A DNA stretch of 14,310 nucleotides from an uncultured Coriobacteriaceae bacterium (lineage in GTDB: Bacteria > Actinomycetota > Coriobacteriia > Coriobacteriales > Eggerthellaceae): the NCBI GenBank assembly GCA_902796815.1, contig CADBQL010000429.1, positions 1 to 14,310 of the forward strand, written 5' to 3'. This document shows positions 6,313 to 13,051 of this stretch, piece by piece. Each line of letters starts with the position of its first letter. The first letter of the stretch is position 1. A program made the translations under genes and the position numbers. The notes under the pieces were generated by a model, which was not told the DNA's origin, did no database searches, and worked only from the letters and a program-made list of their open reading frames with translations.

Positions 6313-7032
6313 ATGCACGCAGAGTACGAAGACCTAGATTCCCTGCTCGAGATTCAGCGAATCGACCTGATGGTCATGCAGCTCAAAAAGCAACGTATCG
6401 AGCTTCCGCAGCGTATCCAGGTCATGAGGTTGCTCAAGAAGCGTGAAGAAATTCAAGCCAAGCTCGAACAGGTCGTGGAGCTCAATAAAAAAGCTGACCA
6501 CGAAATGACGCTGGTCGAGGACGAAGATCGTCTCCTCGCCGAAAAACAACTGCGTGCCCAGGAGTTCATCGACGCTTCCGGCTCGGATTACCGCAGCGTC
6601 GAGTCGCATTCGAAGGAAATGGCTGGCATGGTAAAGCGCCGCGAAACGCTTGCCCAGAAAATGGTGAGCATCGGAGAGCAACTTGCCAAGATCAAAGGCG
6701 TGCGCGATCAACTCGAAGGCGCGGTCCAGGTGTCGATTGCCGAGGAAGCGCGCTTGCGTTCCGAATTCGAATCTCATGATACCGCCTTAGCCGATCAGGT
6801 GAAAAGCCTCAACGCCAAGCGTGCTGAGCTTATGGCGGGTCTTCCCAAAAACCTCGCCGAGCTCTACGAGAAAACAGCAGCACGCTCAGGTGGCGTTGCT
6901 GTCGGAAAACTCCAGGAATCAACGTGCGGTGTGTGCCGCTCCGTCATCGACGGTGGCCGCCTCATCGAGCTGCGTGCTTCTGCCCCGCTCGGCACTTGCC
7001 CGAACTGCAAACGCTTACTCGTCATCGAGTGA
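6313..7032 (+). CDS. Coiled-coil C4 zinc-ribbon protein (zf-RING_7/DUF164 type)
   Basis: The 239-residue protein has a long charged helical region with heptad-like Leu/Lys/Glu pattern (about 8-185), predicted as an antiparallel coiled coil. A C-terminal zinc ribbon follows with Cys205-x-x-Cys208 (CGVC) and Cys229-x-x-Cys232 (CPNC). This architecture is typical of the DUF164 proteins found beside Nif3 genes in actinobacteria; a nucleic-acid-binding role is proposed for the family, but its function is not settled. ATG 6313 has an AGGGGAG ribosome site at 6302-6308. An upstream in-frame start at 6208 would overlap the Nif3 gene and is not credible. The stop codon TGA at 7030-7032 lies inside a copy of the intergenic palindrome, so the last Glu codon and the stop are partly repeat sequence. 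Confidence 0.88.
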   Translation: MHAEYEDLDSLLEIQRIDLMVMQLKKQRIELPQRIQVMRLLKKREEIQAKLEQVVELNKKADHEMTLVEDEDRLLAEKQLRAQEFIDASGSDYRSVESHSKEMAGMVKRRETLAQKMVSIGEQLAKIKGVRDQLEGAVQVSIAEEARLRSEFESHDTALADQVKSLNAKRAELMAGLPKNLAELYEKTAARSGGVAVGKLQESTCGVCRSVIDGGRLIELRASAPLGTCPNCKRLLVIE

Positions 7033-7246
7033 GTCATGCCCCAGGGGCAAAACTCGTTTGCCAAATGAGTCACGCCCCAGGGGCGAAACTCATGTGGCAG
7101 CTAAGCTGCCGTTCCAACGCGTGCTCCCGCAAACCGTTTCGATAAGGGATGGTCATTTTGCAATGAGTCACGCCCCAGGGGCAAAACTCACTCGCCAAAT
7201 GAGTCACGCCCCAGGGGCAAAACTCATTTGGCGAACGAGTTTCGCC
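7029..7246 (+). repeat. Palindromic repeat cluster E, four copies and a half copy, convergent junction
   Basis: Copies at 7029-7057, 7065-7093, 7163-7191 and 7199-7227, all with a central A. The first begins GTGAG and ends CTCGT and contains the stop codon of the zinc-ribbon gene. Copies 1-2 and 3-4 are tandem pairs of exactly 36-bp period, with 7-base linkers TTGCCAA and TCGCCAA. A further 36 bp on, at 7235, a half unit ACGAGTTTCGCC (to 7246) appears in inverted sense, then breaks off before the rpmB terminator. Between the pairs, 7096-7110 is a perfect GGCAGC-TAA-GCTGCC hairpin without a T-run. Confidence 0.95.
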
Positions 7247-7256
7247 ACAACGACAA

Positions 7257-7278
7257 AAAGCCCGCATAAGCGGGCTTT
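7257..7278 (-). terminator. Intrinsic terminator of rpmB
   Basis: AAAGCCCGC (7257-7265) and GCGGGCTTT (7270-7278) form a perfect 9-bp stem with a 4-base loop. Read on the minus strand it is followed by a T-run (GGGCTTTTTG). It begins 23 bases beyond the rpmB stop. The plus-strand T-run is only three bases, so termination of the converging zinc-ribbon gene is less certain. Confidence 0.85.
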
Positions 7279-7301
7279 CCCATTGAATTCGGGACGCTTC
7301 G

Positions 7302-7493
7302 TTAGGCGCGCTCCACCTTACCGGCCTTCATGCAGCGCGTGCAGACGTTAGCCTTGCGCACACGGCCGTTTTTGTCGCGAATGGTGATCTTCTGGATGTT
7401 GGGCTTGAACCAACGGTTGGTCACGCGGTGCGAATGGCTGACATTACGACCAGCAGCAGGCTTCTTGCCGCAGACTTCACAAATCTTAGACAT
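7302..7493 (-). CDS. rpmB: 50S ribosomal protein L28, zinc-binding type
   Basis: A 63-residue ribosomal large-subunit protein. The N-terminus MSKICEVCGKKPAAGRNVSH and the central HRVTNRWFKPNIQ are diagnostic for L28. Cys5, Cys8, Cys51 and Cys54 form two CxxC pairs, so this is the zinc-containing (C+) form. ATG 7493 is chosen over an upstream in-frame ATA-type start, because GGAG (7506-7503 on the minus strand) lies nine bases before it. The gene has its own promoter and terminator and is divergent from the Asp23-family gene, the same order as in many Gram-positive genomes. Confidence 0.96.
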   Translation of the reverse strand: MSKICEVCGKKPAAGRNVSHSHRVTNRWFKPNIQKITIRDKNGRVRKANVCTRCMKAGKVERA

Positions 7494-7558
7494 AGCTATC
7501 AACTCCGTATGAACGTATTTCTCAACGGTAAAACCGCTTTTGCCAAACTAGCCAAGAA

Positions 7559-7587
7559 ACTATAGCACACCTCCCCGCGTGTGTCCA
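7559..7587 (-). promoter_or_regulatory. Promoter for rpmB
   Basis: On the minus strand a -35 TGGACA (7587-7582) and a -10 TATAGT (7564-7559) are separated by 17 bp. The start would be near 7552, leaving a leader of about 58 bases. Each hexamer has five of six consensus matches, and the -35 is identical to that of the Nif3 promoter. Confidence 0.75.
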
Positions 7588-7683
7588 AACTTTTTTGAAA
7601 ACTCACCCCAATTTCTCTGCGATCTCATATCCGTATACAGTTGTAGATGCTGTAGGTTCACAAAAGCTACCCCCAAGATACGC

Positions 7684-7689
7684 TATACT
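7684..7689 (+). promoter_or_regulatory. Possible -10 box for the Asp23-family gene
   Basis: TATACT at 7684-7689 is 56 bases before the ATG and is the only good -10-like hexamer on the plus strand of this gap. The nearest -35-like sequence, TTCACA (7657-7662), is 21 bp away, too far for a normal spacer, so the assignment is tentative. Confidence 0.35.
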
Positions 7690-7710
7690 ATGCAAGTTAT
7701 GCGAATTTGC

Positions 7711-7726
7711 GGAGGCGTTTGCCTCC
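7711..7726 (+). promoter_or_regulatory. Hairpin in the leader of the Asp23-family gene
   Basis: GGAGGC-GTTT-GCCTCC is a perfect 6-bp stem with a 4-base loop. It hides a GGAGG that would otherwise look like a ribosome site 30 bases before the ATG, while the true site AAAGGAAG (7732-7739) remains just outside. It may insulate or modulate translation initiation. Confidence 0.4.
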
Positions 7727-7744
7727 AGTTGAAAGGAAGTTACC

Positions 7745-8092
7745 ATGGCAGATCCGATTCCTGGGAAGCTCCACGTGGCAAACGACGTGCTTGCTGACAT
7801 GGTTGGCCATGCGGCGATGGAATGTTACGGCGTCGTGGGCATGGTGGCGCCAAATCCCGCTGACGGCATCGCCAAAATCCTGCCCGCCTCAAAGCTCCGC
7901 CGCGGCATTACGATTGAATCGACCGAAGAAGGCGTGCATGTTGACCTTTATATCGTCATCGAGTATGGCACCAACATGGCCGCTGTTTCGCAAAACCTGG
8001 TCGATGCTGTGAACTTTGCGCTCAAGGAGCAGGCGCGCGTGCCTGTGACGGGAGTCGAGGTACACATTCAGGATGTGAAGGTTCGCAAATAG
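7745..8092 (+). CDS. Asp23/Gls24 family protein (YloU-like)
   Basis: A 115-residue cytoplasmic protein of the Asp23/Gls24 (DUF322) family: VANDVLADMVGHAAMECYGVVG near the N-terminus, a variable middle, then VHVDLYIVIEYG and the closing VTGVEVHIQDVKV. Family members are envelope-stress or alkaline-shock proteins of poorly known mechanism. In many Gram-positives the gene sits beside the DAK2/FakA-type kinase, as here (132 bases). ATG 7745 follows AAAGGAAG at 7732-7739. Divergent from rpmB, as in the Bacillus rpmB-yloU-yloV arrangement. Confidence 0.92.
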   Translation: MADPIPGKLHVANDVLADMVGHAAMECYGVVGMVAPNPADGIAKILPASKLRRGITIESTEEGVHVDLYIVIEYGTNMAAVSQNLVDAVNFALKEQARVPVTGVEVHIQDVKVRK

Positions 8093-8224
8093 TCGTTATA
8101 TTGCAACCGCGTGACGGCTATATGCGATAGTCGTGCAGTACGACGACTTGCGGCATCCTCACGCGCGCAATTGTTTTCAACCCGCAAAAGGATTTACTAA
8201 TTAACGCAGAAGGACTCAATAATC

Positions 8225-9862
8225 ATGGCAGTTTTTACCGGTAACGATGTGCTCAACGCCATTGCCGCCGCAAGCAAAACCCTTTCGGCTCGAAAGGAGG
8301 AGGTCAACCGGCTTAACGTGTTTCCAGTTCCTGATGGCGATACGGGCACGAATATGTCGTTGACGCTCGAGTCGGTCGTCAAGAACATCGGCACGCTTCC
8401 GATGGGCTGCACGTCGGCCGATGCGCGACATGCTATTACGACTGGCGCTCTCATGGGCGCACGCGGCAATTCTGGCGTTATCACATCGCAGATCTTGCGC
8501 GGTCTGTGCGAAGGTGCTTCGAATTCTGCTGAGTTGACCACGGCAAGTGTTGACGCGGCGTTTGCGCGTGCCGTCGAGGTTTCTTTCCAGGCGGTTCGAA
8601 AGCCTGTCGAAGGCACGATTCTGACGGTGCTCAAGGATTCGGCGGCTGCGGCCAAGAGCGCGCGCAAAAAGAAGCTCGAGGTCGAAGACGCCCTTGACGA
8701 AATCGTGCGTGAAGCGTATGCGTCGGTTCAGCGCACGCCAGAGCTACTCGCCGTGCTGAAGGAAAACAACGTCGTGGATGCCGGCGGTTTTGGGCTGGCC
8801 ATCCTGTTCGACGGCTTCGTCTCGGCTTTGCTCGGGAGGGAAGGCTCGCTTTCCGACGAGTTCAGTTTTACGCCCAAGGCCGAGCCGAAGGTCGAAATCG
8901 AGCACTTCAACGATTGGGAAGGTTCCGAGTACCGTTATTGCAACGAATTCCTCGTGCATTCCGAAACGCTCGACCCTCAAGAAGCTCTCGATTTCCTTGC
9001 CACGATGGGCGACTGTGAGCTGTGCGTGGGCTCGATTCCCAAGTTCAAAGTGCATGTGCATTCTAACCATCCGAACAAGGTGCTCGAGTACTTCCTCGAG
9101 CGTGGCCAGATTTTCGAGGTCTTCATCCACAACATGGACCTGCAAAGCGTCGAACGCAACGATAAGCTCGTAGCCGAGCGGGAACAGACGCAGTCCGAAC
9201 ACAAGGCGTTCGGCGTCGTGGCGGTCGCAGCAGGTGAGGGAAATGCCAACATCCTGCGTAGCCTCGGCGTAGACGTGGTCGTTTCGGGTGGGCAGACCAT
9301 GAATCCGTCAACGGCCGACTTGCTTGAGGCCGTCAATGCGTGCAATGCTGATTCGGTCATCATCCTGCCGAACAATTCCAACATTGTCATGGCAGCCAAC
9401 AGTGCTGCAGGCCTGGCCGAATGCGCATGCGGTGTCGTACCTACCAAGAGCGTACCGCAAGCGTTTGCCGCCATGTTCGGTTACGATGAGGCTGCATCGC
9501 TCGAGGACAACATCGAAGCGATGTCTGAGGCGTATTCCGAGGTCAAAACTGGTGAAGTGACGACCGCCATCAAGGATTCGCACGATGCGAACGGCGGCGA
9601 CATTGCAGCCGGCGACATCATCGGCATCGCGGATGGCTCCATTGATGCGGTGGGCTCATCGCTCGAGGATGTGGTCATGGACCTGCTCGAAAAAATGGAG
9701 GCAGACGACGCCGACACGTGCACACTACTCGCTGGTGAAGAGTATTCCGACGAAGCGCTCGATGCGCTCGTCGAGCGCATCGAGGAAACCTACGAGGATT
9801 TGGAAATCGACGCCCATCGTGGCGAGCAACCGCTCTACCCAATCGTTTTCTCGGTCGAATAA
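8225..9862 (+). CDS. DAK2-domain fatty acid kinase subunit, FakA/YloV family
   Basis: A 545-residue protein of the usual three-part build. The N-terminal kinase domain is DhaL-like: NVFPVPDGDTGTNM (31-44) carries the Mg-ATP aspartates D37 and D39, followed by GARGNSGV (78-85), EGTILTV (129-135) and VVDAGGFG (183-190). The middle domain has Cys239 (YRYCNEF) and H276/H278 in KVHVHSNHP, matching the FakA metal-site pattern. The C-terminal domain (about 325-545) is DegV/FakB-contacting type. FakA phosphorylates fatty acids held by FakB, producing acyl-phosphates, which are the PlsY substrate; no FakB gene is in the window. ATG 8225 follows AGAAGGA at 8208-8214. The 132-base gap upstream shows no convincing promoter, so it is probably transcribed with the Asp23 gene. 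Confidence 0.92.
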   Translation: MAVFTGNDVLNAIAAASKTLSARKEEVNRLNVFPVPDGDTGTNMSLTLESVVKNIGTLPMGCTSADARHAITTGALMGARGNSGVITSQILRGLCEGASNSAELTTASVDAAFARAVEVSFQAVRKPVEGTILTVLKDSAAAAKSARKKKLEVEDALDEIVREAYASVQRTPELLAVLKENNVVDAGGFGLAILFDGFVSALLGREGSLSDEFSFTPKAEPKVEIEHFNDWEGSEYRYCNEFLVHSETLDPQEALDFLATMGDCELCVGSIPKFKVHVHSNHPNKVLEYFLERGQIFEVFIHNMDLQSVERNDKLVAEREQTQSEHKAFGVVAVAAGEGNANILRSLGVDVVVSGGQTMNPSTADLLEAVNACNADSVIILPNNSNIVMAANSAAGLAECACGVVPTKSVPQAFAAMFGYDEAASLEDNIEAMSEAYSEVKTGEVTTAIKDSHDANGGDIAAGDIIGIADGSIDAVGSSLEDVVMDLLEKMEADDADTCTLLAGEEYSDEALDALVERIEETYEDLEIDAHRGEQPLYPIVFSVE

Positions 9863-9887
9863 CAACGAATAGCGAAAAGAATTGTTC

Positions 9888-9972
9888 GTAAGCTGCGCCC
9901 TTGGGGAATGAGTCACGCCCCAGGGGCGAAACTCATTCGGCGGATGAGCCGTGTCCCAGGGGCACGGCTCAT
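9888..9972 (+). repeat. Palindromic repeat cluster F, two copies and a decayed half, FakA-recG gap
   Basis: Copies at 9908-9936 and 9944-9972 form a tandem pair of 36-bp period with linker TCGGCGG. The first is canonical. The second has left arm ATGAGCCGTG and right arm CACGGCTCAT, a perfect 10-bp stem: both arms changed together relative to the canonical unit, and its flanks are G and C. Just upstream, 9888-9906 resembles a decayed left half in the inverted sense, with the core CCCTTGGGG. Confidence 0.93.
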
Positions 9973-10001
9973 CATGCAGGCTTTTCTGCTAAAGTGAGCG
10001 C

Positions 10002-12194
10002 ATGGAAAAAACCGACTCACAACGCAATCTCGATCGTGTCAAGGCGACGCTGGCGCTCGATGCCCCAGTGACGAAAGTGCGCATGGTCAGCCCCAAGCGC
10101 GCTCAGGCGCTCGGCAAGCTGCAGATTTCAACCGTGCGTGACCTGCTTTGCAACTACCCGCGCCGATATGTGGACATGTCTAAAGTTAAGACCATTGCAG
10201 AAGCCGGCATTGGTGAGTCGTGCACCATGCGCGTAAGCGTGCACGAAGTCAAGCTAAAAAAGCCCCGTCCACGTCTCGCCCTTACCGAGGTTACGGTCGT
10301 TGACCAAACGGGTGCGCTCATCATCACGGCTTTCAGGCAGCCATGGCTCGCCGATCAGCTCAAAGCTGGTATGCTTGTGGCTGTTTCGGGTACAGTCGAG
10401 TTCAACTACGGATTCAAGCGCATGACGAATCCCTATATCGAAGTGCTCGAAAGCTCGGGCGCCGATTTTCACGGCATGATCATACCCGTGCATCCTTCGA
10501 CCGGCGCCATAAAAGCAGGCATGATGCGGCGGCTCGTGCAAAATGCGCTTGACGAGACGTTCGGCGTGCTCGATCCGCTGCCCGTGTTGCTGCGTGTCAA
10601 ATACCGCCTTATGAGCAGGTCAAGTGCGCTGAGCTGCATTCATTTTCCGCATGCGATGGAAGAGGTTGCGCAAGCACGCCGCCGCTTGGCGTATGAGGAA
10701 GTCCTTCTGCTCGAACTCATGCTCATTCGAGATGGCCGGAAACGCGCCGATGGCCTTACGCCAGTGTCCCATGTCATAGATGGCGCGCATGTCCAGGCGC
10801 TCGAGCGCGCGGTGCCCTTCGAGCTGACGGGCGAGCAGCGCCAAGCGCGCGATCAGATCCTTCAGAAAATGGCTCAGCCTGCAGCTGCGAACCACATGCT
10901 GCTCGGCGATGTGGGCACGGGAAAAACGATCGTTGCCGCTTTCGCGCTCGCCGCTGCCGCGGATACCGGCACCCAGGCTCTGTTCATGGCTCCGACCGAA
11001 ATTCTCGCACGTCAGCACGCTGCGGGTCTTGGCCCGCTTTTGGAAGAAGCGGGCGTTACGAGCGCCGTCCTCACAGGCTCAACGTCATCGGATGAACGCG
11101 CCTCATTGCTCGAGCAGTTGGCGTCAGGGGAGATCAACGTTCTTTTTGGTACGCATGCGTTGCTCGAAGACGATGTCGTGTGCGCGGATTGCTCGCTTGT
11201 GGTCATCGACGAGCAGCAGCGTTTCGGCGTCGATCAGCGTGCGGCGTTGCTTGCCAAGGGGGCGTGCCCCGATGCGCTTTTTCTGACCGCAACGCCCATT
11301 CCGCGTTCGCTTGCGCTCGCGCTGTTCGGCAATTTGACGCTCTCTTATATAAAAGAGCGTCCGCGTTCCAAAGCGCCGCGCGCGACGTTTGTGCACATGC
11401 TTTCCGACAGAGGAATTGCCTACGATGCAGCGCTTGCCGCTTGCGCGCGAGGTGAGCAGGTATATGTTGTCTGCCCACTCGTCGGGCAAAAGCGCCCCGA
11501 GGAGCCAGCGACGGGAAGCGCGCAGGAAGAGGATACCTACGAGTTTGCGGCAATCGCCATCGAGGACGAGGCCGACATGGCGGGAACGAACGCTCGGGCT
11601 GCAGAGGACGAAGCAGAGTTTTTGCAAGCCAAGGTATTTGTCGACTACAAGGTGGGACTCGTTCACGGAAAGCTTTCCTCGGCCAAGAAGCAGGAGGTCA
11701 TGGAGCAGTTTCGTGCGGGAAAAATCGATGTGCTCGTGGCCACGACGGTCATCGAGGTGGGCGTGGACGTTCCCAATGCGACGGTCATGATCGTCGAGGA
11801 CGCCGATCGATTCGGGCTTTCGCAGCTCCACCAGTTACGCGGGCGCGTGGGGCGCGGCGACTTGCCCGGCGAGGTGCATCTCGTATCTGGTACGAAAAAC
11901 CCCGTAGCGCTCGAGCGCTTGAGTGCGATGGAGCGTACCGAAGACGGCTTTGAGTTGGCATCCTACGATCTGTCGCTGCGTCGCGAGGGCGATATCTTGG
12001 GGAATCGCCAGTCGGGCGCGTCGTTGCTCAAGCTCGTCAACGTTGTACGCGATGGCGCGCTCATTGAGGCGGCGCATGCTGATGCGTTTGCAATCTTGGA
12101 AGAAGATCCCGATCTCGAATCGGACCAATACAAAGCGCTTGCTCGCGAAGCCCGCGTCGTTTTCCGCGCTGCACAAGAGGTCGTCGGGGGATAA
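10002..12194 (+). CDS. recG: ATP-dependent DNA helicase RecG
   Basis: The 730-residue protein is a fork-remodelling superfamily 2 helicase that reverses stalled forks and processes branched DNA. The N-terminal wedge/OB region includes SPKRAQALGKL and DLLCNYPRRYVD. Helicase motifs follow: LLGDVGTGKT (300-309), FMAPTEILARQHA (328-340), GTHALLEDDV (383-392), DEQQRFGV (403-410), TATPIPRSLAL (429-439), ATTVIEVGVDVPNA (580-593) and QLRGRVGRG (611-619), then the RecG tail REGDILGNRQSG. Two oddities: motif II is DEQQ where RecG usually has DEQH, and an acidic, Ala-rich segment of about 50 residues (495-545) sits between CPLV and the VDYKVGLVHG strand. ATG 10002 has only a weak ribosome site (AAGTGAG). 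Confidence 0.95.
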   Translation: MEKTDSQRNLDRVKATLALDAPVTKVRMVSPKRAQALGKLQISTVRDLLCNYPRRYVDMSKVKTIAEAGIGESCTMRVSVHEVKLKKPRPRLALTEVTVVDQTGALIITAFRQPWLADQLKAGMLVAVSGTVEFNYGFKRMTNPYIEVLESSGADFHGMIIPVHPSTGAIKAGMMRRLVQNALDETFGVLDPLPVLLRVKYRLMSRSSALSCIHFPHAMEEVAQARRRLAYEEVLLLELMLIRDGRKRADGLTPVSHVIDGAHVQALERAVPFELTGEQRQARDQILQKMAQPAAANHMLLGDVGTGKTIVAAFALAAAADTGTQALFMAPTEILARQHAAGLGPLLEEAGVTSAVLTGSTSSDERASLLEQLASGEINVLFGTHALLEDDVVCADCSLVVIDEQQRFGVDQRAALLAKGACPDALFLTATPIPRSLALALFGNLTLSYIKERPRSKAPRATFVHMLSDRGIAYDAALAACARGEQVYVVCPLVGQKRPEEPATGSAQEEDTYEFAAIAIEDEADMAGTNARAAEDEAEFLQAKVFVDYKVGLVHGKLSSAKKQEVMEQFRAGKIDVLVATTVIEVGVDVPNATVMIVEDADRFGLSQLHQLRGRVGRGDLPGEVHLVSGTKNPVALERLSAMERTEDGFELASYDLSLRREGDILGNRQSGASLLKLVNVVRDGALIEAAHADAFAILEEDPDLESDQYKALAREARVVFRAAQEVVGG

Positions 12195-12202
12195 GCCGAG
12201 GA

Positions 12203-12280
12203 ATGAGTCACGCCCCTGGGGCGAGGCGAGTGAGTCACGCCCCTGGGGCGAAACTCATTTCCCTTGGGGTGCGAATCATT
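12203..12280 (+). repeat. Palindromic repeat cluster G, recG-rsmD gap, partly decayed
   Basis: A unit starting at 12203 has an intact left arm AGTCACG and core, but its right end is replaced (GAGGCGAGT instead of GAAACTCAT, to 12231). A complete unit at 12230-12258 begins GTGAG. Both keep the plus-orientation arms but have a central T, unlike the other plus-orientation copies. At 12261-12280 a right half in the inverted sense (CCCTTGGGGTGCGAATCATT) differs from the copy-3 right half at three of 20 positions. The first unit starts eight bases after the recG stop. Confidence 0.9.
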
Positions 12281-12368
12281 CAGAGGGTGAATCCTGCTAG
12301 GTTATGGCACAATAAGAGGCGTGTTCAAGCGAATGGGCTTTGGACTTGGGCCGTGGCGAAAGGGAATC

Positions 12369-12944
12369 ATGCGAATCGTAGCGGGAAGCTTGCGAGGCAA
12401 AAACATCAAGGCGCCTGATGGGCTGGATACGAGGCCGACGACCGACCGCGTACGAGAAGCGCTCTTCAGCTCGTTGTACAGTTTGCGCGGTGGCTTCGAG
12501 GGAGCTGTTGTTCTCGATATGTTCGCGGGTTCGGGCGCGCTCGGCCTTGAGGCGATCTCGCGCGGGGCGGCATACGCCACGTTTTGCGAGAGAGATGCTG
12601 CTGCAGCCGCGGTGCTGCGCGCGAATGTGCAGGCGTGCGGTCTCGATGTTTCGCAGGCGCGTATCATGCAGTGCGATGCGTTCAAAAGGCCGCCAAGCGA
12701 GCCTTCGTCGCATGGGGCGTATGATCTGGTATTTCTCGATCCGCCTTATGCTTTCGATGCGTCAGAGGTCATGGGGTTGATGAAGCGTTTAACGCAATCG
12801 GGCGTTGTTTCGCCCGAGGCGATTATGGCTTACGAGCATGCTATCAAATCGCAAAGCGAGGTTGAGTCGGCCGTTGCGGCCTGCGGATTCGACGTGCATG
12901 CGTCGAAGAAGTATGGGAAAACCGGCGTGATATTGATTGCGTAG
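12369..12944 (+). CDS. rsmD: 16S rRNA (guanine966-N2)-methyltransferase RsmD
   Basis: The 191-residue protein is a Rossmann-fold methyltransferase that modifies G966 of 16S rRNA (E. coli numbering) on the assembled small subunit. Visible signatures: N-terminal MRIVAGSLRGKNIKAP, TRPTTDRVREALF (21-33), the SAM motif LDMFAGSGALGLEA (49-62), acidic ERD (74-76), and the catalytic DPPY (124-127) in YDLVFLDPPYAF. The chosen ATG has AAAGGGA at 12359-12365. The frame is open 16 codons further upstream (GTG 12321), but that extension lacks a ribosome site and is not part of the family. rsmD followed by coaD is a widely conserved order. Confidence 0.94.
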   Translation: MRIVAGSLRGKNIKAPDGLDTRPTTDRVREALFSSLYSLRGGFEGAVVLDMFAGSGALGLEAISRGAAYATFCERDAAAAAVLRANVQACGLDVSQARIMQCDAFKRPPSEPSSHGAYDLVFLDPPYAFDASEVMGLMKRLTQSGVVSPEAIMAYEHAIKSQSEVESAVAACGFDVHASKKYGKTGVILIA

Positions 12945-13051
12945 CATGAATCGGGGGAAGCATGGAAATGTGACCATGAGGAGGTAATTCTCCCGGTCTC
13001 TTTTCATACAGATATGTGCCGCGGGCATTTACGTGGCAGAACGGGGAAACG
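12945..13051 (+). other. rsmD-coaD spacer with very short reading frames
   Basis: This 107-base gap holds no repeat copy and no clear promoter. It contains ATG-GAA-ATG-TGA (12962-12973), ATG-AGG-AGG-TAA (12976-12987) and a 13-codon frame from ATG 13014 whose TGA (13053-13055) overlaps the coaD ATG as ATGA. The second frame doubles as a perfect AGGAGGT ribosome site (12979-12985) with no usable start codon at normal distance downstream. Confidence 0.4.

Noticed and set aside
7096..7110. GGCAGC-TAA-GCTGCC hairpin as a terminator for the zinc-ribbon gene
   Set aside because: No T-run follows on either strand, and the stem is only six base pairs.
9987..10001. TGCTAAAGT as an extended -10 giving a leaderless recG transcript
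   Set aside because: It would place the start exactly on the ATG, but the hexamer is a poor match and no -35 is present; too weak to list.
11124..11831. 235-codon minus-strand frame
   Set aside because: It lies antisense to the RecG helicase motifs and has no family features.
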